The notes under the pieces: generated by a model | Seen by the model: the letters and a program-made list of their open reading frames with translations, nothing else | The model's database searches: none | What the model was told of the DNA's origin: nothing | Position numbers and translations under genes: made by a program | Part shown: positions 24,600 to 35,135 of the stretch, piece by piece | Layout of the letters: each line of letters begins with the position of its first letter | Position numbering within the stretch: position 1 is the first letter of the stretch | From: Dromiciops gliroides | Lineage: Eukaryota > Chordata > Mammalia > Microbiotheria > Microbiotheriidae | Direction of reading: 5' to 3' | Length of the DNA: 64,000 bases | NCBI RefSeq assembly: GCF_019393635.1 | Contig: NC_057861.1 | Span: 460,034,330-460,098,329 of the forward strand

Positions 24600-24780
24600 A
24601 GAACCACTGTACCTAGGAGTCAGGGGACAGATTTTACTCCTAATACAGGTTTAATCTCAGTCGGCTTCCAAAAACTGGGGGATCTTGGGCCTCAGTTCCT
24701 TTGTGTTATATAAAGGGAGTTGGATTAGATGACTTCTAAGATCCCATCTAAATGAAACATTCTATGAAGGTCTTTCCACA
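24600..24780 (+). repeat. MIR, plus
   Basis: gtacctaggagtcaggggaca ... gggcctcagttcctttgtg ... ggattagatgacttctaaga, the ordered MIR signature. Confidence 0.65.
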
Positions 24781-25689
24781 AAAAAAGAGAGATTCCTTTT
24801 CTCTTCCTGAGGCCTATATTTTTACCTCCTACTTTCTATCACTTTGTTCTTTCACTCCGGTCTCTTAAATAGCATTTGGCACAACTTAAGAATTCTCACA
24901 TTTAGTCTTCCTATTAGTTGTTTACTAATGTTTTCAAAGCCTCAAGTTGAATGGGTAAGAAACTGATGGATTTATGGCCATAGATAACGTCTAACCAGAA
25001 GAGAAAGAAGGATACAGAGACTGAATGACTACATAGATTAGAATAAAGAATAAGGTTTGGCTTTTTGGACCAGAATTTACAATATCAATATGATAACCTT
25101 CTGGGAAGGAAAGGAGGGTCTCTCAGGAGGGCTGAGAAAAGGATATCTGACATTAAATTCACAAGTTTGACCAAGAATATGTTAAAGTGGAGTTTGTGGA
25201 AAGGATAAGGAGAGATGAAGGACAACAGGAATAGCCAGGAATAAGTCTATCGGGGAAGCAACATCACCATCATCATTACTAAGTACCACACTGAGCAAAG
25301 GGAATGGACCCTATAATAGCTGGTGAAAAGAAAAAATAGTCCTCATTTGTATTTTTCTATTCGAGGGCTATTCAGACACCTGGTATTCTTTAGCTCTGCT
25401 TGTAGAGTCAAATATCAGCTTGGACATTTTAAGTTAGTTCTATCTAAGTGGATGGACATGAGGCATAATTCTTGGATTGGTTACTGAATGAGGATGTGAG
25501 ATCAATTTTTCTAGACATGGATTAGCTACAAAATAAACAATTTGGGGTCTGGATTACCTCAAGTTCATCCACGTACTAGAAGTCAGGAATAAACTAGTAT
25601 GAGCTTCAAATTGGAGAATACTTTTATAGGTGAATTTCTGAGATTATAGTATTCTTTATTCAAGGAGATTGTTTTGAGAGGTGTGGGTC
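24781..25689. other. Unassigned intergenic stretch
   Basis: No gene or known repeat seen. Confidence 0.5.
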
Positions 25690-25930
25690 TGCACTAGTAA
25701 TCTGCTGGAGCCAGCTCACACTGGCTTGTAAGAACCAATTGTTAAATTTTCAGTGTGAGGATTTACAATCCCAAATCAACAACTGATACAAACCAGGGCT
25801 GGATGTATTGCTTTGTTGCTTATCTAAAGTTAAGAAAATGTTGGAGAAAATGTTAATAATGAAAATTAAACTTAAAAGTGTGCTGAGTGCATCTTTTTTG
25901 ATGGGAGCCAGTTGTTAAACATGGTCTGGA
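25690..25930 (+). repeat. Unassigned interspersed repeat, copy 1 of 3
   Basis: ggagccagctcacactggct ... gaaccaattgttaaatttt ... aaattaaacttaaaagtgtg ... ggagccagttgttaaacat. Related copies lie at 48000-48235 (plus) and 56680-56870 (minus). It may be a small DNA transposon; not confirmed. Confidence 0.5.
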
Positions 25931-26238
25931 CTCAAATGGGACATGGAAGTTGGGATTCTTCCTAGTTCAAATGATGACTAAGACATTCTAAGTCATCCTC
26001 AAGAGTTCTAGTCCATTCTAGGTAAGAGCAGAGGCAAGGGGAAAACCCTTCATTAAACTCTGTGGGAGGGCCCCTTCAAATTTGCTGTAACACCATATGA
26101 CATATATCTTTGGTTCAACAATAGCACAAAATGTATTGAATCACAATTTGAAAAATTTGGAAGAAATCTGGCCATCTTAATGAATGATGCTCACAAAGAA
26201 CAGAAAATCATTATACAAGAACAAAAGATAGTATTTTT
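25931..26238. other. Unassigned intergenic stretch
   Basis: Nothing recognised. Confidence 0.5.
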
Positions 26239-26251
26239 AAAAGTTCCAATG

Positions 26252-26405
26252 TGGGACAGCTAGGTGGCACAGTGGATAAGGCACCAGCCCTGGATTCAGG
26301 AGGACCTGAGTTCAAATCCGGCATTAGACCCTTGACACTTATTAGCTTACTAGCTGTGTGACCCTGGGCAAGTCACTTAACCCCAATTGCCTCACCAAAA
26401 AAAAA
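26252..26405 (+). mobile_element. Marsupial SINE, plus
   Basis: Head gacagctaggtggcacagtg with a poly(A) end. A small duplication of ttagcttactagct lies in the CORE. Target-site duplication aaaagttccaa at 26239-26249 and 26406-26416. Confidence 0.9.
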
Positions 26406-27649
26406 AAAAGTTCCAACATGATAGTTCTCACCTAAACTTCATGATCACCCCCTTTCTCTTGGTATTTGTCATTGCTTTTTTCATGTATTCAGAAACTTGA
26501 AAATAAATATGTCCTTACCCCAAACACATCTATCTGTATAGTGGCTCAAATTTATTTTTGTTTTGTTTTGTTTTGTTTTTAAGCAACAAACATTTATTTT
26601 ATTTTTTCCAGTTACATGTAAGGGTAGTTTCCAACATTCATTTTCATAAGATTTAGAGTTCCAAATTTTTCTCCCTCCCTCCCTTTCCTCCCCCTTCCAC
26701 AAGATCACAACCAGGTTATATTTGTACAACCCACAAGTGTTCTTTCTATCAGTTCTTTCTATAGGGGTGCATGGTAAGCTTCCTCATTAGTTCCTTGGGA
26801 TTGTCTTGGATCATTGCATTGCTGAGAGTAGTTAAGTCATTCACAATTGCTCATTGAACAATACTGCTGTCACTATGCACAATGTTCTCCCAGCTCTGCT
26901 CACTTCACTATAAATCGATGTTCATTAGTCTTTCCAGGTTTTTCGGGGATCATCTTGTCATTTCCTGTAGCACAAGACCATTCCACTACAATCATATAGC
27001 ACAGCTTTTTCCATCATTCCTCAATTGATGGACATTCCCTTGATCCTCAATTCTTAGCCTCCACCAAGAGTTGCTATAAATATTTTTTGTACAATTTTCC
27101 CCCCTTTTCTCTTTTTCATGATTACTATTGTTAACTGTTTCCCTTCCATCCTATTCCCTTCCCCAGGATATTTATTCTATTATCCATCTTCTTTCATCCT
27201 ATCACTCTTCAAAAGGGATTTGCTTCTGCCTGTCCCCTACCCCACTCTGCCCTTCCTTCTTTTGCCCCTCTCACTTTATCCCCTTCCCCTCTTATTTTCC
27301 TGCAGGGTTAGAGAGATTACATTGGCTCCTAGATCCAATTCTAATGAGATCGAGGTCTTTGAGCCAATTCTGATGAGTGTTAGGCTCATTTACTGCCCAG
27401 ATTAAATAGATTACTCCACCAAGTTGGGTGTGTGTGTTAGTCCCTCCCTGAGGCAGCTCTGATGAGTTTAAGGTCTTTGAGTCTTTTCTGATGATTGTAA
27501 AATTCATTTACTGCCCTGCTACTCTCCCATCTCTTCCCCCACTCCATAAGCCTTTTCCTGTTTCTTTCATGTAGGATTACACCTCTGCCCTTCCCCCTCT
27601 CCCAGTGCATTCCCTTCACCCGTCAATTTAACCCTAAAGATGTCATCAC

Positions 27650-27765
27650 CTAGCTAGGTGACGCAGTGGACAAAGTATCACCCCTGGACCCAGGGGGGAT
27701 CCCAGCCAAAACCTGTCCTCAGACACAAGACAGTCACCCACTGTACAACCCCAGGTATGTCCCCC
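27650..27765 (+). mobile_element. Divergent SINE, plus
   Basis: gctaggtgacgcagtggaca ... cctcagacacaagaca ... gtacaaccccaggtatg: a worn SINE head and CORE, within the HAL1 3' region. Confidence 0.55.
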
Positions 27766-27826
27766 AGCTCAAATTTTTTATGGTTCTCTAGGGTCTTGTA
27801 TTTGAAAGTCAAATTTGAAATTCAGT

Positions 27827-28729
27827 TCAGGTCTTTTCATCACAAATATCTGAGTCTTCTTTTTCTTTAAAGTCCCATTTTTTCCGCTGAAAGGTTATGC
27901 TGAGTTTTGCTGGGTAGGTGATTCTTGGTTGTAATCCCATTTCCTTTGCCCTTTGGAATATCATATTACATGCCCTCTGGTCCTTTAATGTAGAAGCTGC
28001 TAGATCTTGTGTTATCCTGACTGAGGCTCCACAGTACTTGAATTCTTTCTTTTTGGCAGCTTCCAATATTTTCTACTTGACCTGAGAGCTCTGGAATTTG
28101 GCTATAATATTCCTAGGAGTTTTCCTTTTGAGATGTTTTTCTGGAGGTAATTGGTGGATTCTTTCAATTTCTATTTGAGCTTCTTCTTCTAGAATTTCAG
28201 GGCAATTTTTCCTGAGAATATCTTGGAAGATGATGTCTAAGCTCTTTCCTTGATCATGTTTTTCAGGTAGACCAATAATTTTCAAATTATCTCTCCTGGA
28301 CCTATTTTCCAGGTCAGCAGTTTTTCCCAGAAGATATTTCACATTGCCCTCTATTTTTTTATTCATTTGGATTTGCTTTATTGTGTCTTGGTTTCTCATA
28401 AAGTCACTGGCTTCCATTTGTTCAATCCTACTTCTTAGGCAATTATTTTCATCAGAGAGTTTTTCCATTTGGCTTTTCAAACTGTTGACTTTTTTCTCAT
28501 GTCTTTCTTGCATCACCCTCATTTCTCTTTCCATTTTTTCCTCTACCTCTCTAACTTTATCTTCAAAGTCCTTTTTGAGTACCTTCATGGCCTGAGACCA
28601 ATTCATATTTTTCTTGGAAGCTTTCGATATAGGGGCCCTGATGTTGACATTTTCCTCTGAGGATGCACCTTGGTCTTCCTTGTTACTGAAGAAACTTTCT
28701 ATGGTCCTCACCTTTCTCTGTCTGCTCAT
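27827..28729 (-). pseudogene. L1 ORF1 protein pseudogene
   Basis: The ATG at 28729-28727 opens a 218-codon frame. Residues about 45-110 are a heptad-rich coiled coil. Residues about 125-218 form the L1 ORF1 RNA-recognition domain (N-L-K-I-I-G-L-P-E at the start). A TAG at 28073-28075 replaces the GAG seen in the copy at 43628. The same frame then continues as the C-terminal domain (28072-27830, D-L-A-A-S-T-L, M-I-F-Q-R-A-K). A one-base deletion near 27845 shifts the last residues. ORF1p normally forms trimers that coat L1 RNA. This copy is dead. Confidence 0.85.
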
Positions 28730-29369
28730 CTTGCCTTTCTTTTACTTGACTTTTAGCTCCTCAAAGTGCAGCACTGTTTTCAGGCTGCAGTATCCCAAGC
28801 TTAAGAAGTCCCAGGTGGTATGATTTAAGGAGGATCAGGTTCTTCACTCGCCTGGCCTGTCCCCTGGTCCTAGATGACCCCAGGCCAACTTGCTAATAAA
28901 CCAGTTTTGTGTGTTGTGGTTGTTAGCTCTGATGAGCCTGTGCCCCTCCCCGACCTGGCCCACTTCTACTGAAGCCTACCTCCTGGTTCTCAGCAGGGGT
29001 GAAAAATCCAAGTTCTGCCTCAGCACCAGCATAGACCCCTGTAGTCTCCCCTCTGCCTAGGGCTCAGCCCTCTCACCAGACTGGGAGCTTAGTTCCAGAT
29101 GACACTGGTGCTTCAGCTGATTCAGAGGCTCTGGGGGTCTCCTTCTCTGGTGAGGCCTTCCTGGAACTGGATCTGTGTCAAGGTGACTATAGGGTTGAGG
29201 GTTGTGCTTGACTCCTGTATCAGCACAGCAGCTCCCTCCTTCTGACATTCCAAGCCGTTCTTGGTTAGAAGATGATTTCAGCACATTCTTCTGTGAGTTT
29301 TGCTGCTCCAGGCATTGTCCTATGGCATTATTTGGGTGTTTTTTGGAGTGATCCTGTCATGAGTTCAAG

Positions 29370-29421
29370 AGCTTATTTAAATTTGAGCCACCATCTCCAG
29401 TGGCTCAAATTTAAATCAGCT
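29370..29421. repeat. Near-perfect hairpin
   Basis: Arms atttaaatttgagccac (29375-29391) and gtggctcaaatttaaat (29400-29416) pair perfectly over 17 bp around an 8-nt loop. After one mismatch the pairing extends 4 bp further (29370-29373 with 29418-29421). It marks the 5' boundary of the minus-strand HAL1 element. Confidence 0.9.
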
Positions 29422-29436
29422 GTGAAGTCAAATCTT

Positions 29437-29597
29437 TTTTTTTTTTTTTTTGATGAGCAATGGGGGTTAAGTGACTTGCTCAGGGTCACACAGCTAGTAA
29501 GTGTCAAGTGTCTGAGGTCAGATTTGAACTCAGGTCCTCCTGAATCCAGGGCTGGTGCTTTATCCACTGTACCACCTAGCTGCCCCCCCCCCCCCCC
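29437..29597 (-). mobile_element. Marsupial SINE, minus
   Basis: Poly(T) tail at 29435-29451, CORE, head complement ending in a run of C. Perfect 13-bp target-site duplication gaagtcaaatctt at 29424-29436 and 29598-29610. Confidence 0.9.
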
Positions 29598-29626
29598 GAA
29601 GTCAAATCTTGATGTTTATTTGCATT

Positions 29627-29769
29627 TTTTTTTCAGGGCAATGAAATTAGGTGACTTGCCCAAGGTCACACAATTAATAAGTGTCAAGTGTCTGAGGCCT
29701 AATTTGAACTGAAGTCCTCCTAAATCCAAGGCCAGTGCTTTATCTGCTGTGCCACCTAGCTGGCCCGAA
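29627..29769 (-). mobile_element. Marsupial SINE, minus
   Basis: tttcagggcaatgaaattagg ... tgccacctagctggccc. Target-site duplication gtttatttgcatt (29614-29626) and gtttatttgtatt (29770-29782), one mismatch. More diverged than its neighbour. Confidence 0.85.
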
Positions 29770-29782
29770 GTTTATTTGTATT

Positions 29783-30442
29783 AATGCTTCGTTGACTTTT
29801 TTTGCTTCCAACTGGATTTTGATAATGGTTTGGCCTTCACTTCTAGCCTATTAAGCAAATATTAATTGACTTCCAATGTAGTTTTATCCAAAGAAGATAC
29901 AAATTTGAATTAATTCTCAAGGCTGTAGAATGCTATGTTAGAATTGGGGTGCTTCCACTGGTGAGCCTTTAAACATCACCCTAAAAGAGTTTTTCCTTTT
30001 TTCTTTCCCACAGTTACCAGTCTACCCTTATTCTCTTAGGGAAACCTGAATATTACCCTTGGTCACACACTGGCAAAGACCACCTTCCCTTAATTTAAAT
30101 GAATCAAAAAGTTTTGCCAAGGAAATGAAGGGAAGAAACAAATTGAAGCACAGACAGAGATGGATTATTTTTTAGTTTAACTCTGTCTGACTCTGTCTCT
30201 TAGACACTGTCCTTGCTCATTGTCCAGTGTCTAGAATTAGCTATGGTTTGGTCTCTTTTTAGTCTAGGAGAAAGAACCTTGGACTTAGAATGAGAAAACC
30301 CTACATCATATCCTGACCTTGTCCACCCATCCCCCTACTCAATTGCCTGGGGCACTGAGAAGGTAAAGGATAGTTGAGGGTTATATAGCCAGTATGTTAT
30401 CAGAAGCAGGATTTGACCCTGATTCTTCCTGATTCAGAGGCT

Positions 30443-30444
<2 letters not shown>
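29783..30444. other. Mostly unassigned; MIR-like 30270-30440
   Basis: No gene seen. The last 170 bases weakly resemble MIR (gagaaagaaccttggactta ... ggatttgaccctgattct). Confidence 0.4.

Positions 30445-30494
<50 letters not shown>
30445..30494. repeat. (CT)n microsatellite
   Basis: 25 CT units. Confidence 0.95.
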
Positions 30495-30497
<3 letters not shown>

Positions 30498-31098
30498 CTT
30501 TAGGCAATATTTATTTTGACCAGGGTATAAGCTACCAAGAACTTATTAGACTGAATGTGTTAATGATATTTAAATGCATGACTAATGCTTGGTTGAGGAG
30601 ACTACTTTACAGTTTTGATTTGAGGGTGCCAGTAAGTCTCTAAATGTATTCAGACACAGCCTTCTCTTTGATATCTTTATGTTTGAAATTTCTTTGCTAG
30701 AGGAGATATTTCTAGGCATAACTTTCACCCATTGGTTCAATGTGACCTCTGAATTCAAACTTGAAGCCTCTAGTCTCCATTTTTACTTATAATACATTAA
30801 GTATTTTATACCTAATGAGTTTGAGTGATATTTTGATATCATTGAAAAAACTTTTGGTGGTATGAAAGAGCTTATTGATATTTTTTGTTGGTCATTGTTG
30901 TCATCCATTCAAAGATGTTTTCATTTGACAACCTTCACCAATTTGGAAGCCATACTTATTTTGATTTAGAAAAGGTGATAATGGATTTAAAGCTAGGTAT
31001 AATAGGTTTAAATTGTCTTCCTGAGAATGGTCATTGATACTAGTTTTATCATAGGCACCAAATACTCTAGTATTTTTATTTTATTTGATGCTATTTTA
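30495..31098. other. Unassigned intergenic stretch
   Basis: AT-rich. It could be a worn LINE but I cannot assign it. Confidence 0.4.
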
Positions 31099-31115
31099 TA
31101 TATTTGTAGTATTTT

Positions 31116-31274
31116 TGTGTGTGTTTTTTTGTTTTTTAGTGAGGCAATTGGGGTTAAGTGACTTGCCCAGGGTCACACAGCTAGTAAGTGTTAAGTGTCT
31201 GAGGCTGGATTTGAACTCAGGTACTCCTGACTCCAGGGCCGGTGCTCTATCCACTGCGCCATCTAGCTGCCCCC
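31116..31274 (-). mobile_element. Marsupial SINE, minus
   Basis: Tail gtgtttttttgttttttagtg, CORE, head complement gcgccatctagctgcccc. Perfect 17-bp target-site duplication tatatttgtagtatttt at 31099-31115 and 31275-31291. Confidence 0.92.
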
Positions 31275-31537
31275 TATATTTGTAGTATTTTAATTAGCAA
31301 TGGGTGTAGAACACAAGTCAAAGGCTTTGTGATAATCATTAAAGGCACTATAAATGTTGAGGCGCTTTCCAGCATTGTGGTCAATAATTATTACACTGGT
31401 AATAAATCGGTCTTTATGTCCTTTCATCTTTTTGACATACCCTTTTGCTCCTCAGGCATTGTATTGTTTTCTTTTAAATGCCGTGGAGGGTAGAAGAGTG
31501 AGTGACACTTTAAGTTTTCCTTTGTAAATATATAGTC

Positions 31538-31687
31538 GGGGCGGCTAGGTGGCACAGTGGATAGAGCACCGGCCCTGGAGTCAGGAGTACCTGAGTTCAA
31601 ATCTGGCCTCAGACACTTAACACTTACTAGCTGTGTGACCCTGGGCAAGTCACTTAACCCCAATTGCCTCACTGAAAAAAAAAAAAA
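31538..31687 (+). mobile_element. Marsupial SINE, plus
   Basis: Head ggggcggctaggtggcacag, complete CORE, poly(A). Perfect 14-bp target-site duplication gtaaatatatagtc at 31524-31537 and 31688-31701. Confidence 0.92.
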
Positions 31688-31701
31688 GTAAATATATAGT
31701 C

Positions 31702-32831
31702 AAATTAGGCATTTGAAGTATTTCTAGCATTCCAGACATATTATGGTTATCTGGTGACCAAGGAGTAAGAAAAAATGAATGAATAAAACAGCATAAGTGA
31801 AAGTGACCAAAGAAAAGCTAAGGCCACCATTACTTCTGAAGTTCACCATCTCAGGTCCTAAAGTGCTACAGGGAGGCTGCAATTACAAAACTGTGCAGAT
31901 GAGATTCCTTTGGCTTGAACCTTTGACTACTAATAATTATTTTTCTTTTCTGGGTTTATTCACACTCCCATGCTTGACAACTCTTTATCATTTCACATCT
32001 CTCTAGTCATTAAAAATCAATTCAAAATCTATATTCCCTAAAAAACCTATCCTAATAAACCCGGATGAACCCTGTCATCTTTCTCATTTCATTGTATTCA
32101 TTTCTGTGTTTGTTAATATTCATATGTTGTATATATATAAATACATACACACACATCTATATATATGGTATGTATGATTTATATTCTAGTGTCTGAAGCT
32201 TGTTTTTATCTTTATCCATGTTGATAATTGTCCATTTTATTTCTCTACCAAGCTGTAAGTTGTTTAAAGGTCAAATTAAAAATTGGCCTTTTGTTACTGC
32301 CGGACATGGTGAGCACCAAATGACATCAGAAAAATGCAATTGATTATGCTTCAATAGATAGGAAATGACTCATTCCTGAATCTTCTATGTGTGTACAATT
32401 AGTCTATCAACTTGTTAGAACAAAAATCAAAATTAGTACGGAGCTGGGGAATAAAAATGAAACAGACATATGGCCTGCAATTGAAACAACTCAACCCTGA
32501 CCAATTCAAACAAGTTTTTGACAATGAAAAAAATAATAGATGGAAGAAAGAATAGAGACACAGACAATAATAATTTTGTTATTATCAAATAATCAAGAAG
32601 TTTAACCAAGTGTATCAATTGCCCTAACAAGAAGACTAAATGAGCCTAAAAAGCAAATTGACTTACTTGCCAAGCAGAGAGAGATGGCAGCCAAAGGCAA
32701 CACTAGTTTAGGATAGAAATTAATTTGTAAAAAATCTCACACATAAGGATGATGTAAGCTTATTAACAATATTGCCTCCTAAAATAGAAACAAGTGGTAG
32801 AGAGTAAAAGCCAGTTTAGAGGAAGCTGGTT
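31702..32831. other. Unassigned intergenic stretch
   Basis: Contains an AT/CA tract at 32125-32170. No gene recognised. The 31292-31523 gap between the SINEs is also unassigned. Confidence 0.45.
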
Positions 32832-32848
32832 AAAAAACCAACTAAGCA

Positions 32849-33982
32849 GGGGCAGAGCCAAGATGGCAGAGAGGAAGCAGCAAGCTGCCTGAGCTCTCCT
32901 TCTGTTCCCTCAAAACGAACATTAAATCAAGCCTCTGGACGGATTCTGAAACTACAGAACCTGCAAAGAGACAGAGAGACACAGTCCTCCAACCAGAGAT
33001 AATTTAGAAGACTTCAGGAAAAGGTTGGTCTGACTCGGGCAAAAGGGAGGCCCAGCGCAGGGCAGCAACCCAGTGCCGAGGGGGTCGGGGCAAGTCAGCA
33101 GGAGCTGCGGGCCACAGCCAAACAACTGAGGCTCCCGGAACCTGGTTCAAAAATCTGGTGGCCAAGAAGGACAGTGGAAAAACCTACCTGCACCGGCCAA
33201 GAGGGCCACGAATGGCGGGATCAGACGCCGGGGTCTGGCGCCTGGCTGGCCGAGCACAATCAGACAGGAAGTGCAGGGTGGGGGATCTCCACATACCATA
33301 AAGGCCTCAGAGTAAAAGCCCAGTCACACAGCACCTATACACCTGCACAAGAAGCCCAAAACAGGGACCCTGGTGCCCCCAGAGCAGACCTCAACTTAAA
33401 GAATAAATAAATAAGCTGCAATAATGAGTAAGAAGCAAAAAAGAGCCCTCTCCATTGAGAGCTTCTGTATCAATAGGGAAGAAGCCAACACAAACTCAGA
33501 TGAGGACAATAGCCTCAAATTGTCTACATCTGAAGCCTCACAAGGGAAGGTGAATTGGTCACAAGAACAAAAAGCCTTCCTGGAAGAGCTCAAAAAGGAT
33601 TTTAAAAATCAATTGCAAGAGGTAGAAGAAAAAATGGGGAGAGAAATGAAAGCAAAACAAAAAAACTATGAAAAAAGAATCAGCAGCTTGGAAAAGGAAG
33701 CTGAAGAAAACAAAGCCTTAAAAAATTCATTTGGCCAAATGGAAAAAAAGCTGCATAATCTCACTGAAGAAAACAATACCTTAAAAAATTCACTTGGCCA
33801 AATGGAAAAAAAGGTGCATAATCTCACTGAAGAAAACAATGCCTTAAAAATTAAAGTGGGACAGTTGGAAGATAAGGAATCCATGAGACACCAAGAATCA
33901 GTCAAGCAGAATAAAAAAAATGAAAAAATAGAAGAAAATGTGAAATACCTCATTGGAAAGACAACTGATAAAAAAAAAAAAA
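32849..33982 (+). mobile_element. 5'-complete, 3'-truncated L1/HAL1 insertion
   Basis: Begins with the L1-type 5' end ggggcagagccaagatggca. It has a roughly 575-bp 5' UTR and the start of ORF1, and stops in an A-run (33970-33982). Target-site duplication: aaaaaaccaactaagca (32832-32848) and aaaaaaacaactaagca (33976-33992). It therefore looks like one insertion event from an RNA ending inside ORF1. Confidence 0.8.
33424..33982 (+). pseudogene. Truncated L1 ORF1 (N-terminus and coiled coil only)
   Basis: The ATG at 33424 opens 196 codons; only the first ~186 belong to the element. Residues ~1-45 are the basic N-terminus. Residues ~50-165 are a coiled coil with a tandem three-heptad duplication (33703-33828). 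The RNA-recognition and C-terminal domains are absent because the insertion ends in poly(A). It belongs to a different ORF1 subfamily from the copies at 28.1-28.7 and 42.9-43.9 kb, sharing the S-I-E-S-F and N-W-S-Q motifs. Confidence 0.85.
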
Positions 33983-33992
33983 CAACTAAGCA

Positions 33993-34857
33993 AAATCATT
34001 CCAAGAGCATTTAAAGATGAAAATGGAAAAGGGAAACAAATTGAAGAAAAATATCTGTAAAGATTTTTATAGCACACTTTTCAGCATTAAGAGTAAGAGA
34101 ACCACATTTGGATTCAATATCATAGTCATGGATGTTGTTATGGAAGAAGTAGAAATAACACTAAAGAGAACAAATATGTGAAAAATACCTAGGCTAGACC
34201 ATGTATACACAAAGGAGGTCCATGTGGGAGGTCACACATTTGTAAGGATAAGGGACCAATTTGCAAGGTATCTGAAAGAGAGAGAGAGAGCAGATTTTAC
34301 TAATACTGAAAAAAGCAACTGAGAGAACATCAACCACTGACCTATATGCCTATTTTAATATGAACAATAGCTAATTTTAATATAATGCTTTAAAATTTAC
34401 AAAATATTTTACATATATTATTTTATTGACTTTACCATCTACATAAAATTCTCATGAGAATAATCCACATGTGTATAAAGGACATCTCAATGATTGTACT
34501 AATAAGGAACAGACAGATTTTTACAAGGGAACAGTAGAACCAATCTTGACTATCACAACTTGACTAAACAAACAGACAAATGAATGAATGAATGAATATA
34601 TGTGTGTGTGTATATGTTTGCTGATTATTTAAAAGCAATTGATTTGGTAGAGCAAAATATCACCTCAAAGGCTGTTTTTTTAACAAAGTACCTCCCATCC
34701 ACACATCAAAATTTTTCAAGATTCCTTGAATGCATGCATAAGTAACAAGAATACTTAGTAAGTACTTACTATATGTCAAGCACTATTAAGAGCTGGGATG
34801 AATATGCAAAAGGAAAATGATTCCTGCTTTCAAATAGCTTCTTCTTATTGTCGTTTG
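33993..34857. other. Mostly unassigned; weak MIR 34370-34500
   Basis: A-rich. A reverse MIR-like piece (taatgctttaaaatttaca) is the only recognisable part. A short GA tract lies at 34276-34290. Confidence 0.4.
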
Positions 34858-35135
34858 GACCATGACACTGGGGTGGCATGTTACTTCCACTGAATTGGAT
34901 TTAAGTGAAGGAGGGCCATCGACAAGGTCATCAACCTCACTCTCTCTTCCAGAACCATCTAGGTCCAGTGGCAAGATATATATCAGGATGACTGGAGATG
35001 GCCTTGGATGTTTAAGGCAATTGGAGTTAAGAGATTTGCCCAGGGTCACATAGTTATTAAGTTCCTGAGGTGAGATTTGAACTTAGGTCCTTCTAACTTC
35101 ATGGCCAGTGTTCTAACCACTGGGCCACCTACCTT
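34858..35135 (-). mobile_element. Marsupial SINE with a third tail type, minus
   Basis: Tail ccatgacactggggtgg ... gaattggatttaagtga ... tctaggtccagtggcaagat is joined to the standard CORE (ttgcccagggtcacat) and head (gggccacctaccttat). The same tail occurs at 41893-42150. Confidence 0.65.

Larger units (their letters stand above)
26570..29391 (-). mobile_element. ORF1-only L1 element (HAL1-type), minus
   Basis: On the minus strand it has a 5' UTR (about 29391-28730), a single ORF1 (28729 down to about 27827), a purine-rich 3' region with internal repeats (27650-27100), and the shared L1-lineage 3' terminus at 26570-26720 (ccaaatttttctccctccc on plus). It has no ORF2. The whole arrangement is collinear with the element at 42307-45806, so the missing ORF2 is a family feature and not a chance deletion. 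A worn SINE sits at 27650-27765. Confidence 0.75.

Noticed and set aside
29272-29712. Open frame of 146 codons, and many similar peptides elsewhere containing L-S-D-L-P-R-V-T-Q-L-V-S-V-K-C-L
   Set aside because: The same peptide recurs wherever a SINE lies in minus orientation; it is a shadow of the SINE CORE.
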